A stretch of 10,182 nt of DNA from Bacteroidales bacterium (GTDB lineage: Bacteria; Bacteroidota; Bacteroidia; Bacteroidales; UBA932): positions 1-10,182 of the forward strand of contig JAFROA010000420.1 in NCBI GenBank assembly GCA_017429885.1, read 5' to 3'. The position numbers and the translations under genes were made by a program. This document shows, one piece after another, positions 1-7,922 of the stretch. Within the stretch, counting starts at the first letter, position 1; every line of letters starts with the position of its first letter. The notes beneath the pieces were generated by a model. That model worked only from the letters and a program-made list of their open reading frames with translations. It had not been told where the DNA came from and searched no databases.

Positions 1-2162
1 GGCCTACCATTGCTCTGACGGACAATCAGCTTGTCATTTCCGGTGGTACCGTAGCTGGCGCGGATAACCATGTTGTCAAGCCAGCTGACATTCTTCATGA
101 ACTCCTCGTTCGTGATCCTCCATGAAGCTCCGACAGAGAAGAAGTTACCCCAGCGATTGTCCGGATGGAATCTTGAGGAACCGTCACGACGGAAGGAAGC
201 CGAAAGATAATACTTGTTGGCGAAGTTGTAGTCTATCTTTCCGAGGAAGGAAAGGAGGGCGTACTTGTCACGCGCGGAACCGGCTTCCCACTCACGGGAA
301 GTGTTGTTGAGCTCATACTGGTTGATCTGCATGATACCGGCGCCATAGGCATAACCCGAATTATCTGAATAGCTGTAAGCCTCCTGACCGGCCATAAGGT
401 CGAGCCTGTGGTCTCCAAACTGGTGTCCCCAGTTGAGAATGTTGTTCCAAGTCAGGGACATGAGCTGGTCCCAAGAACGCTGGGCATCACCGCCACCGTC
501 AGAGACGGTCAGTCCGTAAGGAGCCTTCTGGCCGGAGCCGTGAACGGCTGAACCATAATAGTAACCCATGGAGAGGTTGGTGTCGAGGTTGACGCTTGAG
601 CGGAACTTGATGTCGAAAGGCAGCGAGAGCTCAGCGAAGTAACGGGCTGTGATGCTGTGGCCGTCTGAGCTGTTGAAGTACTCGTCGTTGTCGTTGTTCC
701 AGTAGTCACCCAGACCGTTCACAGGATGGATACCGAAGAAACCGGTGAAGTTGGTTCCGTAGTCATACATCCTTTTGCCTGTCTTCTCTGAATATACCCA
801 GTCGGTGTTGTCGCTGTTGCGCAGCCAGGGGGACTGGAGAGTGGAATAATAGATGTGCGCGCGGTTGGAACCGGTGAAGTTCTGCCTCCAATAGGAATAG
901 GCGACGCTTCCACCGAGCTGAAGCCAATCGTTGACCTGGCTGTTGACATTGGCCCTGAAAGAGTAACGCTTGTAGTACTGGTTCAGCATGTAACCGCCGT
1001 CATCGATAAAACCGGCGGAAACATAATAATTAGTCTTGCCGCTGTCAGAGGCGCCACTCACGTCGAGACCATAGTCCTGACGAAGTTTGCGGGAGAATAT
1101 GGCTCCGTAGACATCCCAATCGGAAGGTTCCCATGCATACTCAAGAGCAGGGTTGATGCTGGGATGACCATTACCGTCATGAAGCACCCACTGGTCAGCG
1201 GGGATGCCGTTTTTGAAAGGAGAGACATAATTGCTTCCGCCGGAAGAGTTGGTGACCATACGGAGCTTTCGTCCGACGATCTCAGCGGATGCGAGGTCAC
1301 CGGCAGTTTTCGGATCATTACCCTCATTGTAACGGTGGTCGTTATAATAGGCCTCCCAGTTGAGAAGAAGGGTCTCCTTCGGGTCCGCCATGGTCTTGGG
1401 GTTCGGTACGGAACTGTCGGAGGTACCCCACGCTGCCCTGAAATTAACCTTCGCCTTACCGGCGGAAGCGCCTTTCTTCGTGGTAATGATGATAACACCG
1501 TTAGCGGCCCTGGAACCGTAAAGCGAGGAAGCCGCGGCGTCCTTCAGTACGGTCAGGCTCTCGATATCGGAGGGGTTGATAGAGTTGAGACCTCCGTCAT
1601 AAGGCATACCGTCCACAACGTAAAGAGGCGCGGACTTACCTGACATGGAGGATATACCACGGATCAAGATACGAGCCTCGGAGCCGGGATTCGCCGCGAA
1701 GTTGGAAACCTGCACACCGGCGGACATTCCCTGAAGGGCGGAGGAGAAACCTTCTCCATTTAACCTGTCCAGCTGATCTGACTTGACAACTGAGGCTGAA
1801 CCTGAGAACGAAGCCTTCTTGGTCGTGCCATAAGCCACGACTATGGTCTCATCGAGGGTTTCATTGTCTTCCGCAAGAACGATAGTCATGCCATTGGAAG
1901 CTGAGACGACTTGCGACTTGTAGCCAAGGCATGTGACCTCGAGAGTGGCACCCTCAGAGACATTCCTTAAAGTGAACGATCCGTCGGACGCTGTGATGCT
2001 TCCGTTGGTTGTTCCCTGAACCACGACCCCGGCTCCGATCACTCCGGATCCAGAAGCGTCCCGGACAACGCCGGAGACTGTCCTTTGAGCCCATGCCGCT
2101 GGCGCCAGTAACAAGACCGCGGCAAGCATGGTCATCAGTTTGAAAATAGACTGTCTTTTCAT
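1..2162 (-). CDS. SusC/RagA-family TonB-dependent outer membrane porin (C-terminus outside window)
   Basis: The protein is an outer-membrane beta-barrel that takes up a ligand, usually an oligosaccharide, using TonB energy and a SusD-like lipoprotein lid. About 720 residues are visible and the frame is still open at base 1; the family is usually near 1000, so roughly the last third is missing. The start is ATG at 2162, preceded by A-rich sequence. Residues 1-25 are a signal peptide ending AAWAQ. Residues about 28-105 are a carboxypeptidase-D regulatory-like domain (TVSGVVRDASGSGVIGA, then GSFTLRNV and LGYKSQVV). A TonB-box-like DETIVVAYGT follows at 105-113, then the plug to about 235, with the SusC/RagA signature around 181-222 (VVDGMPY, NPSDIESLTVLKDAA, SLYGSRAANG). 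The barrel follows, including RASYGTTGNDK near the window edge. There is no STN domain, so sigma/anti-sigma signalling is not suggested. It is divergent from the sensor gene, its probable regulator. The substrate cannot be told, and SusD would be expected just downstream, outside the window. Confidence 0.95.
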   Translation of the reverse strand, partial: MKRQSIFKLMTMLAAVLLLAPAAWAQRTVSGVVRDASGSGVIGAGVVVQGTTNGSITASDGSFTLRNVSEGATLEVTCLGYKSQVVSASNGMTIVLAEDNETLDETIVVAYGTTKKASFSGSASVVKSDQLDRLNGEGFSSALQGMSAGVQVSNFAANPGSEARILIRGISSMSGKSAPLYVVDGMPYDGGLNSINPSDIESLTVLKDAAASSLYGSRAANGVIIITTKKGASAGKAKVNFRAAWGTSDSSVPNPKTMADPKETLLLNWEAYYNDHRYNEGNDPKTAGDLASAEIVGRKLRMVTNSSGGSNYVSPFKNGIPADQWVLHDGNGHPSINPALEYAWEPSDWDVYGAIFSRKLRQDYGLDVSGASDSGKTNYYVSAGFIDDGGYMLNQYYKRYSFRANVNSQVNDWLQLGGSVAYSYWRQNFTGSNRAHIYYSTLQSPWLRNSDNTDWVYSEKTGKRMYDYGTNFTGFFGIHPVNGLGDYWNNDNDEYFNSSDGHSITARYFAELSLPFDIKFRSSVNLDTNLSMGYYYGSAVHGSGQKAPYGLTVSDGGGDAQRSWDQLMSLTWNNILNWGHQFGDHRLDLMAGQEAYSYSDNSGYAYGAGIMQINQYELNNTSREWEAGSARDKYALLSFLGKIDYNFANKYYLSASFRRDGSSRFHPDNRWGNFFSVGASWRITNEEFMKNVSWLDNMVIRASYGTTGNDKLIVRQSNGR

Positions 2163-2217
2163 TTTATAAACGAATTGATTAATGTGTTATGCTAACGATT
2201 GTGGCCGTTACTTTTAT

Positions 2218-2225
2218 CAAAATTA
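2218..2225 (-). promoter_or_regulatory. Candidate Bacteroidetes -7 promoter element for the susC-like gene
   Basis: The minus strand reads TAATTTTG here, an exact match to the Bacteroides -7 consensus TAnnTTTG. It lies 55 bp upstream of the susC-like ATG, implying a leader of about 45-50 nt. No TTTG is present at the usual -33 distance, so the promoter would be activator-dependent or the match is chance in AT-rich DNA. Confidence 0.4.
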
Positions 2226-2233
2226 GCATTTGT

Positions 2234-2254
2234 GCGTGAATTATTGACCCACGC
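2234..2254. promoter_or_regulatory. Inverted repeat in the divergent spacer, possible operator
   Basis: Perfect 5-bp arms GCGTG (2234-2238) and CACGC (2250-2254) flank an 11-nt spacer. The arms are GC-rich islands in an otherwise very AT-rich intergenic region. The site sits directly upstream of the candidate -7 element of the susC-like gene, over the place where a -33 element would be, as expected of an activator or repressor site. AraC-type proteins more often use direct repeats, so the assignment is speculative. Confidence 0.3.
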
Positions 2255-2357
2255 GAAATATAATTATTAGTATATTTATACGATTTTGTTAATATTTAGA
2301 TTAATTTACAGAAAAAACCATATATTTAACCTTAAATAAGATTATGTGAGCAAAATA

Positions 2358-5216
2358 ATGAAACTTACACATCGCTTGATCATAGCCCTGTTATTGCTGT
2401 GGCCGGTGACTGCCCACTCGCAATTCCGCCACTTCACAATGGCGGAAGGGCTCCCCTCCAACACGATTCACGGGCTATTCCAAGATTCAGATGGTTTCAT
2501 TTGGGCCGGAACATCATCCGGATTAAGCTACCACAACGGGAGACGCTTCGTGTCCATCGAGTCAATACCGGGAAAAGCGGTTTACAGCATCTGCGAGCCA
2601 TTCCAAGACGGCAATCTTTGGGTCGGGACAAGTGAGGGCGTTTATAAAGTGAATCGGGAGTCACGCACCAGCGAGCCGATACCCATAACCATTGACGGAA
2701 GGACATTATCCGAACTATCCGCATTCCGGATTGTCTCTGACACGGATCACAATGTTTGGGTCGGTAGTTATGGAAGCGGAATGTTCAGGTACTCACCGGA
2801 AACAGATTCCTGGAAACACTATAAGACTGTGGGGAAAGGAGTTAGATACATACTGACAGGAATAGACAAAAGTGTATGGGTTTGTGCGGGTGATCAATAT
2901 CTCTATCGCTATAACACTGCGAAGGATGATTTCGATACTATCCAGGTAAAAGATAAATTCTCTTCAGAGCCAATGGTGGGCGCGGTCTGTTCGTGTCAGG
3001 ATTCGAACGGAGACATCTGGGTTTGTAGCGTAGATGCCAAACTATTCAAACTCAGCTTAATAGACATGCAGAGTGTTATGATTCCCTTCTCATTTCCGGA
3101 AGAGACGATAACCCCTAGAGCGATTGTCGAGAGAAGTCCAGGCGAACTGGTCATAGGAACCAATAGCGGACTGATCTCTTTCAACACAAGGGAAATGTCT
3201 TTGTCGCGCCTTGACAAAGGAACCAGAAATCATAACGGAATGCTTAACGACCGCTTTGTCCATTCTCTATTGAAAGATATCGACGGTGGTCTTTGGATTG
3301 GAACCTTTTTTGGCGGAGTTAATTATATAACTTCGGGAACCAATTCTATTTCAACCATTTACCCCGGAATGGACTGCGGCAATATCATTTCTGTCATGTC
3401 TGAGACCGGGGATGACACCGTGTTGATCGGAAGCGATGACGGAGGGCTTAGCATTTATAATATAAGGTCCGGAAGCTACATAAGGAAAGACATCGATCCA
3501 TCCAATCGCAACCTAAACATCCATGCGTTGCTTTCCGAATATGAAGACATCTGGCTCGGGACATTCGGTAACGGCCTTTACCGCCTTGACCAGAATCTCC
3601 ACATAAAGCGTCATTACACGCAAGCTGATGTTGATACCGGAGACATGAACGTGTATTCGGCCTTCCGGGACAAATCTGGTGGACTGTGGATTGGAACCAA
3701 AAGAGGGATAGCGCTTTACGACAAAGATAAAGACTCCTTCACGAGGGCTCTGGAGCTGGAGGACAACTCGGACGTGACCGACATTGTAGAATTCGGCGGA
3801 GACCTCTGGTTCGCCTCCCAAGGCAGAGGCCTGATCCATTATGACACATCCACAAAGAGTTTCGAAATAATCCAACAAGCCGATGAGAGCATGCCCAAAA
3901 GCATAACCTGCCTCCAAGTCTATGGCGGCCTGCTTTACTTTGGCGGAGACGAGGCTTTAGCAACTCTCGACAATACGGGAAAAATAGTCTTCTTGGACGG
4001 TTCTTTAAGGAAAAACGAGAGGGTGCAAGGCATGGTGGCTGACAACAGCGGATTATGGATCACCACCAACCAAGGACTTATCTGCTTTGAGAATTTGACG
4101 AGCCCTCTTTACTATGACTCTGGCGACGGACTGATGAACAACCAGTTCACGCAAAAATCCATTCTACGTCTCTCCAATGGCCGGATACTTGTCGGAACCA
4201 ACGGAGGAATGAATAGTTTCCGTCCTACAGAACTAAAAAAAAGTCAAATACATAGATCATTAAAGGTTGCGATAACCGAATTCGCAGAGATCGCCCAAAA
4301 CGGATTGAGAGTCGCTCTGCCGATCAGTGAAAGAATAGTATTGAGACGAGACATCTACAGTTTCGCTATTGATTTCTCAGCGATCAATTACCAATCCAGG
4401 AACAAGGTTGTTTATAAGTACCGCTTAAATGGCTATGAGTCGAAATGGAACACCGTCTCGAGCGATGAGTTGGTGAATGGCCTGATATACGGGGATGTAA
4501 GCCCCGGGCTATATACATTCGAGGTCATGGCTGCTCCCACAGGAAAAGACGCTTTTGGAGAATCCTCGTCAATCCACATTGAGGTGCGGTCCTCTGTGAA
4601 AGCCCAGATTAAAAAGGCCCTATTATATTCGTTGATCATCGGCCTTATTCTGGCGTTGGTTATTAGCTTGCTGACTAACCTGACTTTTAAAACGATGCGG
4701 AGCCAATCAATCGGCCTCATGCTCGGAACGGGAATGAGAATCTCCGATGAGGCCCGTAAATCGGGAACCGGGAAAAGCCCGAAAAAGCAATCCCCTCTTA
4801 GCAAGTCTTCCATTGAACTAAGAACAATACTGCTTCTTGGAGGAGGAAAGAACGCCGACGATAAATTCATCTCCGGCGTCTGCGCATTCGTGTCCGAAAA
4901 TATCTCAAATTCAGCTCTTTCCGTGGAGGACATCGCCCAAGAGATGAACGTCAGCCGAGCCACTGTGTTCAACAAGATTAAGAGTAATCTAGACACAACA
5001 CCCAACCAGATGATAAAGTTGATGAGGCTTGAAAGAGCTGCGGACGAGCTTTGTAAATACAACGTTCGCGTCTCAGACGTTTATGACTCCGTAGGCTTTG
5101 TGTCAGCCTCATACTTCACCAAACTGTTCCACAAAGAATTCGGAGTGACCCCCAAAGACTTCTCGAAAAAATACAAGGACGGACAGACTTGGAGAAAGGA
5201 TATTTTCAGCCTATAA
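2358..5216 (+). CDS. Membrane-anchored propeller/Y_Y_Y sensor fused directly to an AraC-type DNA-binding domain (kinase-less HTCS-like regulator)
   Basis: This is a predicted inner-membrane transcription regulator that senses a periplasmic ligand, probably a glycan fragment. I chose ATG 2358 (952 aa); an in-frame GTG at 2346 would add four residues, but the ATG opens a clean signal peptide (KLTHRLIIALLLLWPVTAHSQ). Residues about 24-620 carry 14 propeller motifs of the type DGFIWAGTSSGL, NLWVGTSEGV, GLWIGTFFGGV, DIWLGTFGNGL and RILVGTNGGM, fitting two seven-bladed propellers. A Y_Y_Y domain spans about 662-743 (SFAIDFSAINY, YKYRLNGYESKW, PGLYTFEVMA). One membrane helix is at about 754-775. A basic linker of some 75 residues leads to an AraC/HTH_18 domain at about 852-938 (LSVEDIAQEMNVSRATVFNKIK; SVGFVSASYFTKLFHKEFGVTP). 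Standard hybrid two-component regulators are about 1300-1400 aa and place HisKA, HATPase and receiver domains between helix and HTH; none is present and the frame is unbroken. It is divergent from the susC-like gene, its likely target. Architecture is clear; ligand and target are inferred. Confidence 0.93.
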   Translation: MKLTHRLIIALLLLWPVTAHSQFRHFTMAEGLPSNTIHGLFQDSDGFIWAGTSSGLSYHNGRRFVSIESIPGKAVYSICEPFQDGNLWVGTSEGVYKVNRESRTSEPIPITIDGRTLSELSAFRIVSDTDHNVWVGSYGSGMFRYSPETDSWKHYKTVGKGVRYILTGIDKSVWVCAGDQYLYRYNTAKDDFDTIQVKDKFSSEPMVGAVCSCQDSNGDIWVCSVDAKLFKLSLIDMQSVMIPFSFPEETITPRAIVERSPGELVIGTNSGLISFNTREMSLSRLDKGTRNHNGMLNDRFVHSLLKDIDGGLWIGTFFGGVNYITSGTNSISTIYPGMDCGNIISVMSETGDDTVLIGSDDGGLSIYNIRSGSYIRKDIDPSNRNLNIHALLSEYEDIWLGTFGNGLYRLDQNLHIKRHYTQADVDTGDMNVYSAFRDKSGGLWIGTKRGIALYDKDKDSFTRALELEDNSDVTDIVEFGGDLWFASQGRGLIHYDTSTKSFEIIQQADESMPKSITCLQVYGGLLYFGGDEALATLDNTGKIVFLDGSLRKNERVQGMVADNSGLWITTNQGLICFENLTSPLYYDSGDGLMNNQFTQKSILRLSNGRILVGTNGGMNSFRPTELKKSQIHRSLKVAITEFAEIAQNGLRVALPISERIVLRRDIYSFAIDFSAINYQSRNKVVYKYRLNGYESKWNTVSSDELVNGLIYGDVSPGLYTFEVMAAPTGKDAFGESSSIHIEVRSSVKAQIKKALLYSLIIGLILALVISLLTNLTFKTMRSQSIGLMLGTGMRISDEARKSGTGKSPKKQSPLSKSSIELRTILLLGGGKNADDKFISGVCAFVSENISNSALSVEDIAQEMNVSRATVFNKIKSNLDTTPNQMIKLMRLERAADELCKYNVRVSDVYDSVGFVSASYFTKLFHKEFGVTPKDFSKKYKDGQTWRKDIFSL

Positions 5217-6567
5217 AGCCGAGAATGAAAATAACGGCTATTGTGACCGGGGCGACGTATTTTATGAGGAAATACACGAACGGGAAAAGCTTGCTTGAGC
5301 TCTTCAGGGTGCCGCCGTTGGTGAGCTCGTCCTTGACCGCCGCCTTGTCCATCTTCCAGCCGACGAAAACGCTGAATAACAAGGCTCCCACTGTCATCAG
5401 GAAGTTGGAGGCTAGCCTGTCGCAGAAATTGAAAATAGTCAGTCCAAACAGCTTGATGTCAGACAGTGTACCAAAGGAGAGGGAGCAGAGAATACCCACT
5501 ACCAATGTGATCAGGAAAAGGGATATAGTGGCCTTATGGCGAGACACCTTTTTCTCCTCAACAAGGTATGCCACACCTACTTCCATCATCGAGATAGATG
5601 ACGAGAGAGCTGCCACAAGAATTGTGAGGAAGAAAAGGATGGATACAGTGACACTGATGATCTGCCCACCAGCGCCCATTTTGGCGAATATAAACGGAAG
5701 GGTTTCGAAAACAAGGCCTGGACCCGAGCTTGGGGTGATACCGGCGGCGAAAACAGCAGGCATCACGGCGAATCCGGCCAAGATGGCGAACAACAAGTCA
5801 AAGAACGCCGTACCGCCAGCGGAGGCTATGATATTCTCATTCTTGTTGACATAAGACGCATATGTCAACATGGTTCCCACACCGAGAGACAGAGAGAAGA
5901 AACTCTGCCCGAGAGCTGAGGCATATGCCCCTGGAGTCAGTTTTGAGAAATCTGGTTTGATCAAGTATTTGACTCCTTCTCCTGCTCCCGGCAACGTTAT
6001 GGAATAAACGGCGATGATGACTATCAGCACAAAGAGCACCGGAATTGAGATCTTACTGAACTTCTCAATCCCTTTATTCACTCCCAAATAGACAATCAAA
6101 GCGGTCAATCCGAGAAATATGACCATACACGCCAGCGGGGCCCATGTTGATGAAGAGAATGCCCCGAACATCGAGGTCACTGACTCCGCATTCTCTGGCT
6201 TGAACTGGAATGAGATCGCTTTGCATAGATAGGCGAAAGACCAGCCTCCGACCACGCTGTAGTACGATAGGATAATCAATGGAGAGAATATCGTCAAGAG
6301 GCCCAACCATTTCCAAGCGGAACCCGGAGCGAGTGTATTCATCGCTCCGAATGTGCCCTGGTGAGTCCTGCGGCCAATAATAGTCTCCGAGAGAAGAATT
6401 GGCATAGAGAGAAGGAAACAGCAGACTATGTAGACCATAATGAATGCGGCCCCTCCGTATTCCCCGACAATGAAGGGGAATCTCCAGATATTCCCAAGGC
6501 CTATGGCTGATCCTGCCATGGCCATAATAACCGTCGCACGGCTTCCGAAATTCTCCCTTGGTGTCAT
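5206..6567 (-). CDS. Neurotransmitter:sodium symporter (NSS/SNF) family transporter, second of a tandem pair
   Basis: The protein is a predicted Na+-coupled amino acid importer of the LeuT/MhsT fold in the inner membrane. It has 453 aa from ATG 6567. The frame is open 28 codons further upstream, but those lie inside the preceding gene, and this ATG gives the family N-terminus MTPRENFGSR. TM1 carries AMAGSAIGLGNIWRFP (about 16-31); TM3 has SYYSVVGGW with Tyr103 at the LeuT Tyr108 position; TM6 has GQSFFSLSLGVGTMLTYASYV (220-240); TM8 has SSSISMMEV (322-330) around the Na2 site, with Ser322 where LeuT has Thr354. I count about 11 hydrophobic segments, as in MhsT, with GWKMDK after TM10. Compared with its neighbour it has about 10 extra residues between TM3 and TM4 and a similar insertion between TM9 and TM10. 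Its ATG overlaps the stop of the upstream paralogue (ATGA), so translational coupling is likely. Its 3' end overlaps the convergent sensor gene by 11 bp. Substrate is unknown. Confidence 0.93.
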   Translation of the reverse strand: MTPRENFGSRATVIMAMAGSAIGLGNIWRFPFIVGEYGGAAFIMVYIVCCFLLSMPILLSETIIGRRTHQGTFGAMNTLAPGSAWKWLGLLTIFSPLIILSYYSVVGGWSFAYLCKAISFQFKPENAESVTSMFGAFSSSTWAPLACMVIFLGLTALIVYLGVNKGIEKFSKISIPVLFVLIVIIAVYSITLPGAGEGVKYLIKPDFSKLTPGAYASALGQSFFSLSLGVGTMLTYASYVNKNENIIASAGGTAFFDLLFAILAGFAVMPAVFAAGITPSSGPGLVFETLPFIFAKMGAGGQIISVTVSILFFLTILVAALSSSISMMEVGVAYLVEEKKVSRHKATISLFLITLVVGILCSLSFGTLSDIKLFGLTIFNFCDRLASNFLMTVGALLFSVFVGWKMDKAAVKDELTNGGTLKSSSKLFPFVYFLIKYVAPVTIAVIFILGFIG

Positions 6568-7853
6568 AACACGAGATTTGATATGAATATGACCAACACC
6601 ACGATCGGGGCCACGTAACGGACGAGGAAATAGAATATCCCGAACACCCACTTGTTGACAGTCATGTGGTTGGTGAGCTCCTCACGAATCTCCTCCTTGT
6701 CCATCTTCCACCCGACGAAGAGTACTACCAATAGAACTCCGGCCGTCAGCAGGAAGTTGGAAGAGAAGGCGTCCACCTTACCGAATATATCAATGGAGAA
6801 CACGCTGAGCAGTCCGAGAACCCAAGCGGCCAGGAAGACAATCAGACATGCCATCTTCCTGGATAAACCTTTTTCCTCGACAAGGTAAGCCACCCCAACC
6901 TCTAGGAGTGAGATGCTGGAAGTCATGGCAGCTACAACCACAGAGAAAAAGAACAACACCGCGACAAGTGTTCCTAATATGGGGGCGGTAGCTCCCATCC
7001 CGGAAAACACATGCGGAAGGGTCTGATACACAAGACCAGGGCCGCTGCTAGGGGCGATTCCTGCCGAGAAAACGGCAGGCATTATGGCGAAACCGGCCAA
7101 AACAGAGAACAAAAGCGCTGCCAGCACAGTTCCCGCTCCAGAGGCCACAAGGTTCTCATCCTTATGCACATACGAGGAATACGTGATCACGATTCCCATT
7201 CCGAGGGACATCGAATAGAAACTCTGTCCAAGGGCGAATGCGAAGGTTCTTCCTGTCAGTTTCGAGAAATCCGGCTTGATCAGGTATTCTACTCCTTTCT
7301 CCGCCCCTGGCATATTCACGGAATAGATCATGATGAGCACGATGAGGACGAAAAGGAGAGGGATGGAGATCTTATTGAATTTCTCGATGCCGCTTTTGAC
7401 ACCGAATGCCACGATAATGGACGAGAGGGCAAGGAAAATGGTGTTAAAGAGGAGAGGGGTCCATCCGGAAGGACGGAACTCGCCGAAATTCAATGTGAAA
7501 GACTTGAAGAAATACTCTATTGACCATCCTCCTACGATGCTATAGTAGGAGACGATGATCATCGGCGTGATCACGCTCAGGTACCCCAAAGCCGTCCACC
7601 CAGACTTTGGAGCCAGCTTTTTCATGGCACCCAACGCATTGGAGTGCGTCCTTCTACCTACAACCGCCTCAGATAGGAATATGGGGAATGACAGCAAAAA
7701 TGAGCAGAATATAAACACCAAGATAAATGCGGCACCTCCGTATTCTCCCACCATGTAGGGGAACCGCCAGATGTTTCCCAAGCCGATGGCGGATCCCGCC
7801 ATAGCCATGATCACAGCAGCCCTGCTGCCGAAGTTCTCTCTGTTTGTAGCCAT
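6564..7853 (-). CDS. Neurotransmitter:sodium symporter (NSS/SNF) family transporter, first of a tandem pair
   Basis: The protein is a predicted Na+-driven amino acid symporter of the LeuT/MhsT fold. I start it at ATG 7853 (429 aa) because MATNRENFGSR aligns with the MTPRENFGSR start of the downstream paralogue and is preceded by A-rich sequence; an in-frame ATG at 7907 would add 18 polar residues. Family motifs are AMAGSAIGLGNIWRFPY (TM1, about 17-33), SYYSIVGGW (TM3, Tyr104 at the LeuT Tyr108 position), GQSFYSMSLGMGIVITYSSYV (TM6, 209-229), SGPGLVYQTLP (EL4 region) and MTSSISLLEVG (TM8, Thr311-Ser312 at the Na2 site). About 11 membrane segments are seen. In the TM6 substrate stretch it has Tyr213 and Met219 where its partner has Phe224 and Val230, so the two may prefer different amino acids (inference). 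It follows folA by 69 nt and overlaps the next NSS gene by four bases (ATGA). Confidence 0.93.
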   Translation of the reverse strand: MATNRENFGSRAAVIMAMAGSAIGLGNIWRFPYMVGEYGGAAFILVFIFCSFLLSFPIFLSEAVVGRRTHSNALGAMKKLAPKSGWTALGYLSVITPMIIVSYYSIVGGWSIEYFFKSFTLNFGEFRPSGWTPLLFNTIFLALSSIIVAFGVKSGIEKFNKISIPLLFVLIVLIMIYSVNMPGAEKGVEYLIKPDFSKLTGRTFAFALGQSFYSMSLGMGIVITYSSYVHKDENLVASGAGTVLAALLFSVLAGFAIMPAVFSAGIAPSSGPGLVYQTLPHVFSGMGATAPILGTLVAVLFFFSVVVAAMTSSISLLEVGVAYLVEEKGLSRKMACLIVFLAAWVLGLLSVFSIDIFGKVDAFSSNFLLTAGVLLVVLFVGWKMDKEEIREELTNHMTVNKWVFGIFYFLVRYVAPIVVLVIFISNLVL

Positions 7854-7922
7854 TTGTCTGTTCGTTGTTTTAGACACCCGGTTAAGCTGGGTGTGACTGT
7901 CATTCATGGCTTGACCATGAAT

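Noticed and set aside
855..1643. Plus-strand open frame of 262 codons opposite the susC-like gene
   Set aside because: It is antisense to a continuous frame with clear SusC plug and barrel motifs, and its translation has no recognisable domain.
2358..5216. The sensor gene as a frameshifted or broken full-length hybrid two-component gene
   Set aside because: The frame is continuous from signal peptide to HTH, and no kinase-like residues appear in any form between the membrane helix and the HTH.
5217..5239. AGCCG/CGGCT dyad just after the sensor stop, considered as a terminator
   Set aside because: The stem is five base pairs with a 13-base loop inside NSS coding sequence, and no T-tract follows.
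5189..5854. Plus-strand open frame of 221 codons opposite the second NSS gene
   Set aside because: It is antisense to conserved transporter motifs and its translation looks like the reverse of membrane-helix codons.
6568..6651. 28-codon N-terminal extension of the second NSS gene
   Set aside because: It overlaps the end of the first NSS gene in another frame and reads as arginine-rich non-family sequence; the ATG at 6567 matches the family start.
7874..7894. Hairpin ACACCC/GGGTGT between folA and the first NSS gene, considered as a terminator
   Set aside because: The stem is only six base pairs with a nine-base loop and no T-tract follows on the minus strand. It could at most be a weak processing or attenuation structure.
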